Assembly: GCF_014770435.1 (NCBI RefSeq)
Contig: NZ_CP061739.1
Location: 558,001 to 622,000, forward strand
Source of the DNA: Psychrobacter sp. 28M-43
Lineage (GTDB): Bacteria; Pseudomonadota; Gammaproteobacteria; Pseudomonadales; Moraxellaceae
Direction: 5' to 3'
Length of the DNA: 64,000 bases
Shown here: positions 16,389 to 25,524 of the stretch, piece by piece
Layout: the number at the start of each line of letters is the position of its first letter
How positions within the stretch are numbered: position 1 is the first letter of the stretch
The notes under the pieces: model-generated
Told to the model about the DNA's origin: nothing
The model's database searches: none
What the model saw: the letters and a program-made list of their open reading frames with translations, nothing else
Made by a program: the position numbers and the translations under genes

Positions 16389-17768
16389 ATGAAATACATA
16401 TTCGCTTGTTTTTGCTGCTTTATTTTAAGTTCCTGTGCGACTATCCCTGATCAAGCCTATCATAAAATCAAATGCGCTGATGATACTGCTTGTTCTAAAG
16501 CAGAATTGGACGTAAAAATCAATCCAGTCACTAACATGGTTGTTAAAAATGGCTGGTCAGTGTTTACTAGCGAAGAAGTTGTGATTACTGACACAGATCA
16601 AATCAATCGAACTTCTTTTAACTCATTTTATTTAGAGTACGATGAAGAGGGTAAAAAATTTGAAGGCAATAGACAGTTAGATATTATCAAGCATGCTATA
16701 GACACTTCAGATAAGCCAGTTTATCTAGTAGTATATGTTCATGGTTGGCATAATAATGCGGACACTTCGAATAAAAAATCAAGTTTTGATACGACCGCTT
16801 TTCCATATCTACTTGCTAGGCGCAGCTATCAATATCCAGAAATGGACGTGATTGGGGTCTATGTAGGTTGGCGCGGTGCTAAGTATAAATTTACTCCTAC
16901 AGCACTTTTAACACCACTTGATAGAGCTCGTGCAGCTGATTTTATTGGTAAGGAAGGAGAAGTACGAGACGACTTAGTAGATTTAGTTAATTACGTTGAA
17001 AAAAGTGCTCACTCAGGCTATTCATTGATTATGGCACACTCTTTCGGTAGTAGGTTATTGTCTCAAGCATTCATGGATGATCTAGCCAATACAAAATCTA
17101 TTGCTGACTGGCCTTTAGGAAGACAGTCACTACTTGTTAATCTTAACCCAGCAATAGGTGCAGATGCATTTGATGAAATATACAGTGACATGCCTGGACT
17201 TGGGGAGAATTTACAGCGACCTCTATGGATAAATCTAACTTCTAAAGATGATGATACTGTCAAAAAAATATTCCCAAACGCCCGTTTCCTCTTACAAGAT
17301 CTAAGTGGTAAGCCTTACTCAGGGGTGAATGATACTATAGGTCATTATATGCCTTATCTTTCTCATGAGGTTACTGTTCATAACAAGATAGATAAGAATG
17401 CTGAATGTAATTTCATTAATGAAGAACAAATTCTGAATAATGAAAAGCCTTGGTTTGAGATACCTGTGAGAGTTGGGGAAGAAGTCGTATGTGCTACGCG
17501 CCATTTGTACTTAAATAAACAATCTAGAAATAACGAGTCTCGTTATTACACAACAGTCTTGAGACCTTTATATGAAAACCCTACGAAGATCACAGAAAGA
17601 AATTTAGGATATATGTGGAATTTTCGAGTAGATGAAAGCTTAATTGACCATAGCGATTTAGAAAAAGAACATAGTAAAAACGGTAAACATAATGCCTTTG
17701 TGCAGACGACTCTTGGTCGTATGCTTGATGATATGTTGTTTACTCCACCAGAAAAGCCATTAGGTTGA
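16389..17768 (+). CDS. alpha/beta-hydrolase-fold lipoprotein of unknown function
   Basis: 459 residues from the ATG at 16389, which has AAGGA 8 nt upstream and gives a lipoprotein signal with lipobox LSSC; the longer frame starting at 16266 would bury this signal. An oxyanion-type segment VYVHGWHNNAD (H118) and a nucleophile elbow AHSFGS (S218) indicate an alpha/beta hydrolase, with Ala in place of the first Gly of GxSxG. A possible catalytic His is in the GHYMPYLSHE region. The DNA is clearly more AT-rich than flanking genes, which suggests recent acquisition. Substrate unknown. A strong terminator follows. Confidence 0.75.
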   Translation: MKYIFACFCCFILSSCATIPDQAYHKIKCADDTACSKAELDVKINPVTNMVVKNGWSVFTSEEVVITDTDQINRTSFNSFYLEYDEEGKKFEGNRQLDIIKHAIDTSDKPVYLVVYVHGWHNNADTSNKKSSFDTTAFPYLLARRSYQYPEMDVIGVYVGWRGAKYKFTPTALLTPLDRARAADFIGKEGEVRDDLVDLVNYVEKSAHSGYSLIMAHSFGSRLLSQAFMDDLANTKSIADWPLGRQSLLVNLNPAIGADAFDEIYSDMPGLGENLQRPLWINLTSKDDDTVKKIFPNARFLLQDLSGKPYSGVNDTIGHYMPYLSHEVTVHNKIDKNAECNFINEEQILNNEKPWFEIPVRVGEEVVCATRHLYLNKQSRNNESRYYTTVLRPLYENPTKITERNLGYMWNFRVDESLIDHSDLEKEHSKNGKHNAFVQTTLGRMLDDMLFTPPEKPLG

Positions 17769-17797
17769 CATGGTTCGTATATTTAATTTTCCTTTTT

Positions 17798-17832
17798 AAA
17801 AAGACGCTTCCCAAAATGCGAAGCGTCTTTTC
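17798..17832 (+). terminator. bidirectional rho-independent terminator
   Basis: AAAAGACGCTTC pairs with GAAGCGTCTTTT around a 9-nt loop. T-runs exist on both strands, so it can stop the lipoprotein transcript and anything coming from the minus strand. Confidence 0.85.
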
Positions 17833-17853
17833 TTATGAATATATCAATGTAAA

Positions 17854-17965
17854 TTACAAATTCGGATTTAACCATTTCTCAGCAGTCTTCATATCCCAGC
17901 CTTTACGCTCAGTATAACTCTTCAACCGATCACGGCTTATTTTACCGATATTAAACCACTTATAC
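17854..17965 (-). pseudogene. diverged duplicate of the metH 3' end
   Basis: On the minus strand 35 codons read YKWFNIGKISRDRLKSYTER then [16 protein letters not shown] and a TAA stop, bounded upstream by a TAG. This is the C-terminus of the MetH encoded at 19120-22923, with about 80% nucleotide identity over 108 bp and mostly conservative changes. No start codon or ribosome site precedes it, so it is a remnant and not a gene. It lies directly downstream of the symporter gene, so that gene is flanked by two metH tails in direct orientation. Confidence 0.85.
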
Positions 17966-17990
17966 TAAGATACAAGCAATAAATCCCCAT

Positions 17991-18920
17991 CTACTTAGCA
18001 TCCCGCTTAGCAAAAATATTAGCAACCAACGCACCACTAAAGTTATGCCATACACTAAATATTGCACTAGGTAAGGCTGCGACAGGATTGAAATAAGTTG
18101 CCGCAAGGGCAGCGCCCAGACCAGAGTTTTGCATACCCACTTCCACCATAATGGCGCGGCGCTGTTTTTCCGTAAATCCAGACAAGCGCGCGATTCCATA
18201 TCCTAAGGTATAACCCAGCATATTATGTAGAGCAACGACTATAAAGACGATCGCACCACTATCTAAGATGGTTGCTTTAGACACGGCGACCACTGCCGCG
18301 ATGATAATTGAGATACCCAATACCGATATCATCGGCAATACCTCGGTGACGAACTCGATTTTTTTACCCAAAAACTTATGAAAGATAACACCCAGTAATA
18401 TGGGCAAGATAACGATTTTCGTAATGGTCATCATCATACTGGCTAGGTCGATATCGATCAGCTGACCAGCAAATACATTTAATAGAATCGGGGTCAAAAA
18501 AGGCGCAAGCAGGGTAGATATAGAGGTAATCGCCACACTCAATGCAACATCACCTTTGGCTAAGAACGTAATCACATTACTAGAAGTACCACCCGGGCAA
18601 CAACCAACCAAAATAACGCCGACTGCTATTAAAGGATCAAGGTTGAAAATGACCGTTAATAGGTAAGCGATCAAAGGCATGAGCGTGAATTGTGCTAATA
18701 GTCCAACCAGTACAGGCTTGGGGCGTTTGACAATCTCTAGGAAATCTTCCGTTTTGAGCGTCATGCCCATCCCAAACATAATGATGCCAAGTATAGGAAC
18801 GATCAAAAAAGCCAACGAGGCAAAAAATTCAGGAAAAATAAATCCCAAAACAGCACTGACCAATGCCCAAATTGCAAAAGTTTTGCCAATCCAACTAGAA
18901 AGTAATGCAATCTGATTCAT
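17991..18920 (-). CDS. bile acid:sodium symporter (BASS) family transporter
   Basis: Inner-membrane secondary transporter of 309 residues with about nine to ten hydrophobic helices. The family hallmarks are present: the GMGMTL segment after the second helix and GCCPGGTSSNVIT in the crossover region that binds sodium. Bacterial members carry organic anions such as pantoate, keto acids or taurocholate; the substrate here cannot be told. The ATG at 18920 is chosen over a TTG four codons upstream. It is downstream of metH on the same strand but separated by a terminator, and bracketed by metH 3'-end copies, which hints at transfer as a cassette. Confidence 0.88.
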   Translation of the reverse strand: MNQIALLSSWIGKTFAIWALVSAVLGFIFPEFFASLAFLIVPILGIIMFGMGMTLKTEDFLEIVKRPKPVLVGLLAQFTLMPLIAYLLTVIFNLDPLIAVGVILVGCCPGGTSSNVITFLAKGDVALSVAITSISTLLAPFLTPILLNVFAGQLIDIDLASMMMTITKIVILPILLGVIFHKFLGKKIEFVTEVLPMISVLGISIIIAAVVAVSKATILDSGAIVFIVVALHNMLGYTLGYGIARLSGFTEKQRRAIMVEVGMQNSGLGAALAATYFNPVAALPSAIFSVWHNFSGALVANIFAKRDAK

Positions 18921-19042
18921 AGCCTGTCTCAAAATAATAAAGTAGACAATAATCTAGCATGGTTCTTGTCAGTAAATGATAAAAGTATTTTGCTATGAAC
19001 GTAGCGATAAGTTTGCTGAGGGTAGGCAAAATAGAATGCCAT

Positions 19043-19080
19043 AAAAAATGGCTTACCCATATTAAATGAGTAAGCCAAAA
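19043..19080 (-). terminator. rho-independent terminator after metH
   Basis: On the minus strand TGGCTTACTCAT and ATGGGTAAGCCA form a long stem followed by six T residues, about 40 bp after the metH stop. Confidence 0.85.
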
Positions 19081-19119
19081 AATAACTATCAGGTTTTTAT
19101 AATTGCATTAGCCAATCGA

Positions 19120-22100
19120 CTATAAATTTGGATTTAACCACTTCTCAGCCGTTTTCATATCCCAACCTTTACGATCAGCATAACTCTCTAACTGATCACG
19201 ACTGATTTTTCCGACGTTGAAATACTCACTATCAGGATGTGAGTAATAGAATCCGCTGACCGATGATGCAGGCCACATCGCATAGCTTTCGGTCAACGTC
19301 GTACCGATTGCATCGACCGTACCAAGCCAGTCGAACAATTTGCCTTTTTCAGTATGCTCAGGGCAAGCAGGGTATCCAGGTGCAGGGCGGATGCCGACAT
19401 ATTTTTCTTTAATCATCTCATCATTGGTGAGTGACTCGGTCGGCTGATAGCCCCAGTACTCTTTACGGATGAGCTCATGTAGATGCTCGGCAAAGGCTTC
19501 AGCTAAGCGGTCAGACAGTGCCTGTACCATGATGGCATTATAGTCATCGCCTGCTGCTTTATATTGCTCAGCAAGCGCTTCTGTACCGACGATTGAGACG
19601 GTAAAGCCGCCTAAGTGATCGGTATGCGTCTCTGATGGCGAGATAAAGTCTGCCAAGCTAAAGTTTGGCTTACCACTTGCCTTGTCGCTTTGCTGACGTA
19701 AATGCTCAAACTGATACGCTGGGCTGCCACCATTTTGTGGGTCATTATCATATACAGTCACGGTGTCTGCGCCAGTGCGGCGAGCAGGCATGAGTTTAAA
19801 CACCCCTTTGGCTACGATCGATTTCTCATCAATCATCTTTTGTAGTAACTCTTCGGCATTTTCAAACAGATCACGAGCTGCTTCACCGACCACATCATCT
19901 TGCAATATTTTTGGGTATTTACCGGTCAGACCCCAAGAGATGAAGAATGGTGTCCAGTCAATATAAGGCAGCAAGTTGGCGATTGGATAGTCATCCAATA
20001 TGACTTGTCCTAGCTTATTTGGCACTGGTGGCACATAGGTTTCCCAATCATACTGAAAGCCAATCTTGACCGATTCGGCATAGGTGACTTTGGCGGCTTT
20101 TGGTTGACGCTTAGCCAGACGCTCACGCACTTTAATATATTCTTCACGTGTCTCATCGATGAGTGCGTGACGATGCTCTTTTGATAGCAATTTGGTCACC
20201 ACGCCGACTGAGCGCGAAGCGTCCGATACATAGATGACGCCGTCGTTTTGATATTGTGGCTCGACCTTGACAGCAGTATGCGCTTTCGACGTCGTTGCAC
20301 CGCCGATCATTAATGGTAGTGTCATGCCGCGCTCTTGCATTTGCTTGGCGACATAGACCATCTCATCGAGACTTGGAGTAATTAGACCAGACAGACCGAT
20401 GATATCAACTTTCTCTGCGATGGCAGTATCGAGGATTTTTTCACATGGCACCATGACGCCTAGATCGACGATATCATAGCCATTACAGCCAAGCACCACA
20501 CCGACGATGTTTTTGCCGATATCATGTACATCGCCTTTGACGGTTGCCATTAGGATTTTACCTTTGACTTCGCCTTCGACTTTTTCCGCTTCGATATATG
20601 GGTTTAACCATGCGACAGATTGCTTCATCACGCGAGCAGATTTTACGACTTGCGGTAGGAACATTTTACCTGCACCAAATAGGTCACCGACGATATTCAT
20701 ACCGTCCATCAGTGGCCCTTCGATGACTTCTAGCGGTTTGGGGTATTTCTCCCATGCTTCTTTGGTGTCCGCTTCGATAAAAGTCGTCACGCCTTTGACC
20801 AGTGCATGGGCGATACGTTCTTCTACTGTACCTTCGCGCCAGCTCATATCGATAGTACTGTCTTTTTTCTTGCCGCCATCTTGGTAATTTTCAGCGACGG
20901 TCATTAGACGTTCAGTCGCATCTTGACCAGTTTCACCTTGATTGCGGTTGAGCATGACGTCTTCGATAGCGTCACGGGCTTCCTTTGGAATATCATCGTA
21001 CAGCTCAAGCATGGCTGGGTTGACGATACCCATGGTCAGACCGTTTTTGATCGCGTGGTATAAGAATACGGAGTTAATCGCTTCACGGATTGGGTTACCG
21101 CGGAAACTAAACGAGACGTTGGATACGCCGCCTGAGACCATGGCGTTCGGTAGGTTTTCCGTAATCCAACGTGTGGCATTGATAAAGTCAGCACCGTAGT
21201 TGTTATGCTCGGTGATACCTGTGGCGACGGCAAAGATATTTGGGTCAAAGATAATATCTTCTGATGGGAAGCCCACTTCGTTGACTAATACATCATAGCT
21301 GCGCTTAGATATCTCAATCTTGCGCTCGTAAGTGTCAGCCTGTCCGTCTTCATCGAATGCCATAACGATAATCGCAGCACCATAACGCATGCATAATTTG
21401 GCACGTTCAACGAACTCAGCATGACCTTCTTTTAATGAGATAGAGTTGACGACCGATTTACCCTGCGTACGTTTCAGACCTTCTTCGATAATGTCCCATT
21501 TAGATGAGTCGATCATCAATGGTACACGGCTAATGTCTGGCTCGCCTGAGACCAAGTTGACGAAGTGAATCATTGCCTGCTTGGAGTCGAGCATGCCTTC
21601 ATCCATATTGATATCGACGATCTGCGCGCCGCCTTCGACCTGATCGCGCGCGACATCGAGTGCTTCGGTATAGGCTTCGGTTTTAATCAAGCGTAGGAAT
21701 TTTTTAGAGCCTGTGACGTTGGTACGCTCACCGACATTGACAAACAAGCTATCAGAATTGATGGTAAATGGCTCTAGACCTGATAGTCGGCAGGCAGGCG
21801 CTATCTCAGGAATAACACGCGGTGGATAATTCGCCACGACTTTAGCAATTTGACGGATATGCTCAGGCGTCGTACCACAGCAGCCGCCCACGATATTTAG
21901 GATACCTGCTTTGGCAAACCCTTCGAGTAGGGCAGCCGTTTCTTCAGCGGTTTCATCATACTCACCAAACTCATTGGGCAGACCAGCGTTTGGATGCGCA
22001 GAGACGTAAGTATCAGCGATGTTTGACAATGTCTGAATATGTGGACGCAGCGCATCAGCACCTAGCGCACAGTTAAAGCCAACAGATAGAGGCTTGGCAT

Positions 22101-22923
22101 GGCGGATAGAGTTATAAAATGCCTCGGCCGTTTGACCAGATAGCGTGCGACCTGACGCGTCGGTAATCGTACCCGAAATCATAATTGGCAATTCAAAGCC
22201 AATATCGTCGAACACACCAGTGATCGCAAATATCGCCGCTTTGGCATTTAGCGTATCAAAAATTGTCTCAATCAAGATGATATCGACGCCGCCTTCTATC
22301 AGGCATAAGGTCGCTTCACGGTAGTTGAGTACCAACTCATCAAAGGTAATATTACGAAACGCAGGATCATTGACATCAGGCGATAGCGAACACGTACGTG
22401 ACGTCGGGCCCACGACACCCGCAACGAAGCGCGGTTTTTCAGGCGTTTTTGCGGTAAATTCATCAGCAGCTTCTCGAGCAATCTTGGCCGCCGTCCTATT
22501 CAGTTCTGGCACTAGGTACTGCATGTCATAGTCAGCCATCGACAGACGCGTACCATTAAAGGTATTGGTCTCGATGATATCAGCGCCCGCTAACAGATGA
22601 TCGTGATGAATGTCTTTAATCATGTGCGGCTGAGTCAGTACCAGTAGGTCGTTGTTGCCGCGTACATCTTGGTCGATATCAGCAAAACGCTCACCACGAT
22701 AATCCGCTTCTTCTAGCTTATAGGTCTGAATCTGCGTACCCATGGCACCGTCTAACATCAAAATGCGTGATGCCATCTGCTCAGTGATACGTGCACGAGC
22801 GGTTAGCTGCTGCTCTTTAAATGGAAATACAGCAGGTGGCGTTAATATAAAGTCATTAGCGGATGAGGAACTAGAGGCGGTATCGGTATGAGAATCGTTT
22901 GGTGAGGTCGTCGTTGGAATCAT
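19120..22923 (-). CDS. metH: methionine synthase, cobalamin-dependent
   Basis: Makes methionine from homocysteine and 5-methyltetrahydrofolate with methylcobalamin as carrier. At 1267 residues it is full length with all four modules: homocysteine-binding barrel with zinc ligands in GFNCALG (near 284) and GGCCGTT (near 347), pterin-binding barrel (about 390-690), B12-binding module with DVHDIGKN (His ligand near 798), and the C-terminal AdoMet reactivation domain. The first 30 residues are a Ser/Thr-rich tail absent from E. coli MetH. No cobalamin riboswitch was recognised upstream. Activity implies B12 import or synthesis elsewhere. Confidence 0.98.
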   Translation of the reverse strand: MIPTTTSPNDSHTDTASSSSSANDFILTPPAVFPFKEQQLTARARITEQMASRILMLDGAMGTQIQTYKLEEADYRGERFADIDQDVRGNNDLLVLTQPHMIKDIHHDHLLAGADIIETNTFNGTRLSMADYDMQYLVPELNRTAAKIAREAADEFTAKTPEKPRFVAGVVGPTSRTCSLSPDVNDPAFRNITFDELVLNYREATLCLIEGGVDIILIETIFDTLNAKAAIFAITGVFDDIGFELPIMISGTITDASGRTLSGQTAEAFYNSIRHAKPLSVGFNCALGADALRPHIQTLSNIADTYVSAHPNAGLPNEFGEYDETAEETAALLEGFAKAGILNIVGGCCGTTPEHIRQIAKVVANYPPRVIPEIAPACRLSGLEPFTINSDSLFVNVGERTNVTGSKKFLRLIKTEAYTEALDVARDQVEGGAQIVDINMDEGMLDSKQAMIHFVNLVSGEPDISRVPLMIDSSKWDIIEEGLKRTQGKSVVNSISLKEGHAEFVERAKLCMRYGAAIIVMAFDEDGQADTYERKIEISKRSYDVLVNEVGFPSEDIIFDPNIFAVATGITEHNNYGADFINATRWITENLPNAMVSGGVSNVSFSFRGNPIREAINSVFLYHAIKNGLTMGIVNPAMLELYDDIPKEARDAIEDVMLNRNQGETGQDATERLMTVAENYQDGGKKKDSTIDMSWREGTVEERIAHALVKGVTTFIEADTKEAWEKYPKPLEVIEGPLMDGMNIVGDLFGAGKMFLPQVVKSARVMKQSVAWLNPYIEAEKVEGEVKGKILMATVKGDVHDIGKNIVGVVLGCNGYDIVDLGVMVPCEKILDTAIAEKVDIIGLSGLITPSLDEMVYVAKQMQERGMTLPLMIGGATTSKAHTAVKVEPQYQNDGVIYVSDASRSVGVVTKLLSKEHRHALIDETREEYIKVRERLAKRQPKAAKVTYAESVKIGFQYDWETYVPPVPNKLGQVILDDYPIANLLPYIDWTPFFISWGLTGKYPKILQDDVVGEAARDLFENAEELLQKMIDEKSIVAKGVFKLMPARRTGADTVTVYDNDPQNGGSPAYQFEHLRQQSDKASGKPNFSLADFISPSETHTDHLGGFTVSIVGTEALAEQYKAAGDDYNAIMVQALSDRLAEAFAEHLHELIRKEYWGYQPTESLTNDEMIKEKYVGIRPAPGYPACPEHTEKGKLFDWLGTVDAIGTTLTESYAMWPASSVSGFYYSHPDSEYFNVGKISRDQLESYADRKGWDMKTAEKWLNPNL

Positions 22924-23501
22924 AGGTGTGCTGCTTATATCGTAATTATTAAAAAAAGAAGGAATAACAAACCAGTAGCGTGCAGAGTCTCATTAAGAGG
23001 GCCGCAAATTTGCATTATTTTAGCATGAAAAGTTTGCTACAAAGGGATACTGCATATTCCTCTTTGGCAATAGATAAATAAGAGGGGAGCTAAGTAACAA
23101 AGCAAGGTATTAGAGTCTATTTCATAAAGCAGATACGCACAAATGAATATCATTTCGCTAAGGGGTTACATAAAGCTTTTCTTTTGCAAATGAAAGCCAA
23201 CGGGAATGCTCAGAAGTCAGACAGAATTTACACCCATACCACAAAAAATTGCGCAAAGGCAGGTTGATAAAGATTGCTTACATGTTAATTTAATTTCAGA
23301 AATACAAGGTCTTAGTAAGTCCTACTTATAAATACAGGCTCATTTATTAGCAATAACTGGTACTAAGAGTAAGAGTATTAGTGTTAGCAGTACACTATGG
23401 TGAGCAAATGGCATTAGCAGGCAAGATGATCTGTAAGACAGTAATATCATAGTTGAAACAATACCAACGTCAAAGAAATTTAAATCATTAAGGAAAATGT
23501 T
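22924..23501. other. divergent intergenic region metH / fasciclin gene
   Basis: About 580 bp with no supported gene. It must hold promoters for metH (minus) and the fasciclin gene (plus). The only clear symmetry is a 10-bp palindrome GCAAATTTGC at 23004-23013. No conserved cobalamin-riboswitch core was found. Confidence 0.4.
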
Positions 23502-24056
23502 ATGAAACTTACTAAAATTGCCACCATCGGTACATTGGCTATCTCAATCGCAGGTCTGAGTGCTTGTAATAATATGATGCCAGCGAAGACAGGTGATATG
23601 AAAGCACCGATGCACAGTCAGAGTATGGCTAAGATGAATGTTGTACAAATTGCCCAAAGCAACCCTGATTTTTCAGTATTGGTAGAAGCGGTACAAGCAG
23701 CAGGCCTAGCCGATATGTTGTCTGATCCTAATGCTCACTATACGGTATTTGCTCCAACCAATGCTGCCTTTATGCAAGCATTGCAAGAAACAGGTATGAC
23801 CAAAGCACAGTTATTTGCCAATAAGCCATTATTAACCAAAGTATTGGGTTATCACGTAGTCGCTGGTGATATGGCTATGTATGCCAAAGATGTGAAGCCT
23901 GGTAACGTAATGACTGCTAGCAAAGACACGCTAATGGTGACCAAAGAAGGCAAACTAATGGATGAAAACGGTCGCACAACAAACATCGTGAAGACTGACA
24001 TCGCTGCCAACAATGGTGTCGTCCATGTAATCGATAGAGTATTGTTGCCTAAATAA
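23502..24056 (+). CDS. fasciclin (FAS1) domain lipoprotein, copy 1
   Basis: 184 residues: a lipoprotein signal with lipobox LSAC (near residue 22), a short Met/Lys/Pro linker, and one FAS1 domain (about 50-184). H1-type block YTVFAPTNAAF and H2-type block NNGVVHVIDRVLLP are both clear. FAS1 domains mediate adhesion and surface interactions. AAGGAA precedes the ATG. A paralogue lies 420 bp downstream and a decayed third copy lies between them, so this locus expands by tandem duplication. Confidence 0.9.
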   Translation: MKLTKIATIGTLAISIAGLSACNNMMPAKTGDMKAPMHSQSMAKMNVVQIAQSNPDFSVLVEAVQAAGLADMLSDPNAHYTVFAPTNAAFMQALQETGMTKAQLFANKPLLTKVLGYHVVAGDMAMYAKDVKPGNVMTASKDTLMVTKEGKLMDENGRTTNIVKTDIAANNGVVHVIDRVLLPK

Positions 24057-24099
24057 GTATTAACTGAGGCATACCAACTGTATTTACTATAAGACTAAG

Positions 24100-24146
24100 C
24101 AGCCATTGTTTGTGATGATTTCATTATCAGACAATGGCTGTTTTAG
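24100..24146 (+). terminator. rho-independent terminator after fasciclin copy 1
   Basis: CAGCCATTGT pairs perfectly with ACAATGGCTG over a 21-nt loop and is followed by TTTT. Confidence 0.75.
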
Positions 24147-24194
24147 ACTTTAGAGCTTTATCTATATAAGTTTCTGTTTAGGTTTAAATTTTAA

Positions 24195-24308
24195 AACAGA
24201 CATCTAAAAGTAGTTAATCAACAGCATTTTGTCTTGAACATCGCAATAACTGATATACAAGCAAACAATGCTATATACGTGATTGATACAGTGTTGCTAC
24301 TTAAGTAA
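24195..24308 (+). pseudogene. remnant of a third fasciclin gene
   Basis: An open stretch ends in NIAITDIQANNAIYVIDTVL, two further Leu, Lys and a TAA stop. It matches the end of copy 1 (NIVKTDIAANNGVVHVIDRV) at most positions. The frame is closed by a stop at 24192 and no start or ribosome site is present. About 37 codons remain; the rest of the gene is gone. Confidence 0.75.
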
Positions 24309-24478
24309 ATACCATTTAAAAATTAAACAGTTAGACTGAGAACTATCAATATAACGGCCTAAATAATATGACTAAGTAATTGATAAATTTATTAATCATT
24401 GGTCGCCATTATATTTATCGAAAGTTATTAATTTAAATAAATCCCTTAATCAATTATTTATCCAAAAAGGAATTACCT

Positions 24479-25084
24479 ATGTTAAAGAAGAACTTGTTAT
24501 CTATCGCAGTTGTAACCGCAGCCATGTCACTAGCAGCGTGTAACGATACTGAAACTGTTGCAGAGCCAACTGAACCAGAAGCCACTGAAGAGATGGCAGT
24601 TGAGCCAGTTGCTGAGACAGAAGCTGTTGAAGCAGAGCCAATGGCCGAAATGGATATGGAAGCGACTCAAACTATTGCTGAAATCGCAGCAGAAAACGAA
24701 AACTTAACTATCTTAACCGCTGCGCTACAGGCTGCTGGTCTTGATACTATGCTAATGGAAGAAACCAAGCATACTGTATTTGCTCCAACTGATGATGCGT
24801 TTGCGCCAGTACTAGAAAAACTAGGCGTGACTAAAGAAGAGTTATTGGCCAATACAGACTTGCTAAAAACGGTTCTTCCTTACCATGTACTAGCAATGGA
24901 AGTTAAAGCGGCTGATATCCCATACGGTACTGAGATCGAAACAGCGAACGGTAAAACCATTACTATCAGTGAAGACAATGTGATTACTGATGCTACTGGT
25001 AATACAGCAAATATCACTGGTACAGATATCATGGCAACCAATGGTGTGGTCCACACTATCGATGCAGTACTAATGCCTGAATAA
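24479..25084 (+). CDS. fasciclin (FAS1) domain lipoprotein, copy 2
   Basis: 201 residues. Lipobox LAAC (near residue 21) is followed by a Glu/Pro/Ala-rich acidic linker of about 40 residues and one FAS1 domain (about 62-201) with HTVFAPTDDAF and TNGVVHTIDAVLMP. The acidic spacer would hold the domain away from the membrane; copy 1 has no such spacer. AAAAAGGAA precedes the ATG. Likely surface adhesion or matrix function, by family. Confidence 0.9.
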   Translation: MLKKNLLSIAVVTAAMSLAACNDTETVAEPTEPEATEEMAVEPVAETEAVEAEPMAEMDMEATQTIAEIAAENENLTILTAALQAAGLDTMLMEETKHTVFAPTDDAFAPVLEKLGVTKEELLANTDLLKTVLPYHVLAMEVKAADIPYGTEIETANGKTITISEDNVITDATGNTANITGTDIMATNGVVHTIDAVLMPE

Positions 25085-25130
25085 GCTATTTCTTAGTTTG
25101 TAGGTCTTGAATCTACAAGTTAGTTAAAGG

Positions 25131-25158
25131 AAGCCTAGCCATCGTGCTAGGCTTTTTT
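25131..25158 (+). terminator. rho-independent terminator after fasciclin copy 2
   Basis: AAGCCTAGC and GCTAGGCTT form a 9-bp stem with a short loop, then a run of T. Confidence 0.88.
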
Positions 25159-25450
25159 ACGTCTATGAATTAAAAATAGGGGAACTGTGGCTTACCTATA
25201 CTGGTACGACGACATAATTAAAATAAGGTTATAAAATACCAAAACAAGCTCCGTAAAGAAGTAAGCTTTATAAAGAAGACAGGCAAAAGATAAAGTGACC
25301 GTCATACATTACTTAAAATACAGGTTAACTTTAAAAGATAAAAGGGTGATTTTAAGGTGTTGAATCAGCTTATTAGATCAGCTCGTATGAACGTGAATTT
25401 TGATATTTTTTCGGTAAGCTATTCTGTAGCAGTGTATAAAATTAACCAAA
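25159..25450. other. intergenic region, no gene seen
   Basis: About 290 bp of AT-rich DNA between two terminators, with no open frame of coding character and no repeat recognised. Confidence 0.4.
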
Positions 25451-25492
25451 CAAAAAAGCCCGAGAACATGGTCTCGGGCTTTTTTTTATTCA
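25451..25492 (-). terminator. rho-independent terminator after the AGCS symporter gene
   Basis: AAAAAAGCCCGAGA and TCTCGGGCTTTTTT pair perfectly; T-runs on both strands make it bidirectional. It lies about 35 bp past the AGCS stop codon. Confidence 0.88.
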
Positions 25493-25524
25493 ATAAGATT
25501 AAGTAGCAATCTTATTAAATTGAT

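Noticed and set aside
22924..23501. Cobalamin riboswitch upstream of metH
   Set aside because: Looked for on both strands; the conserved B12-box core is not there.
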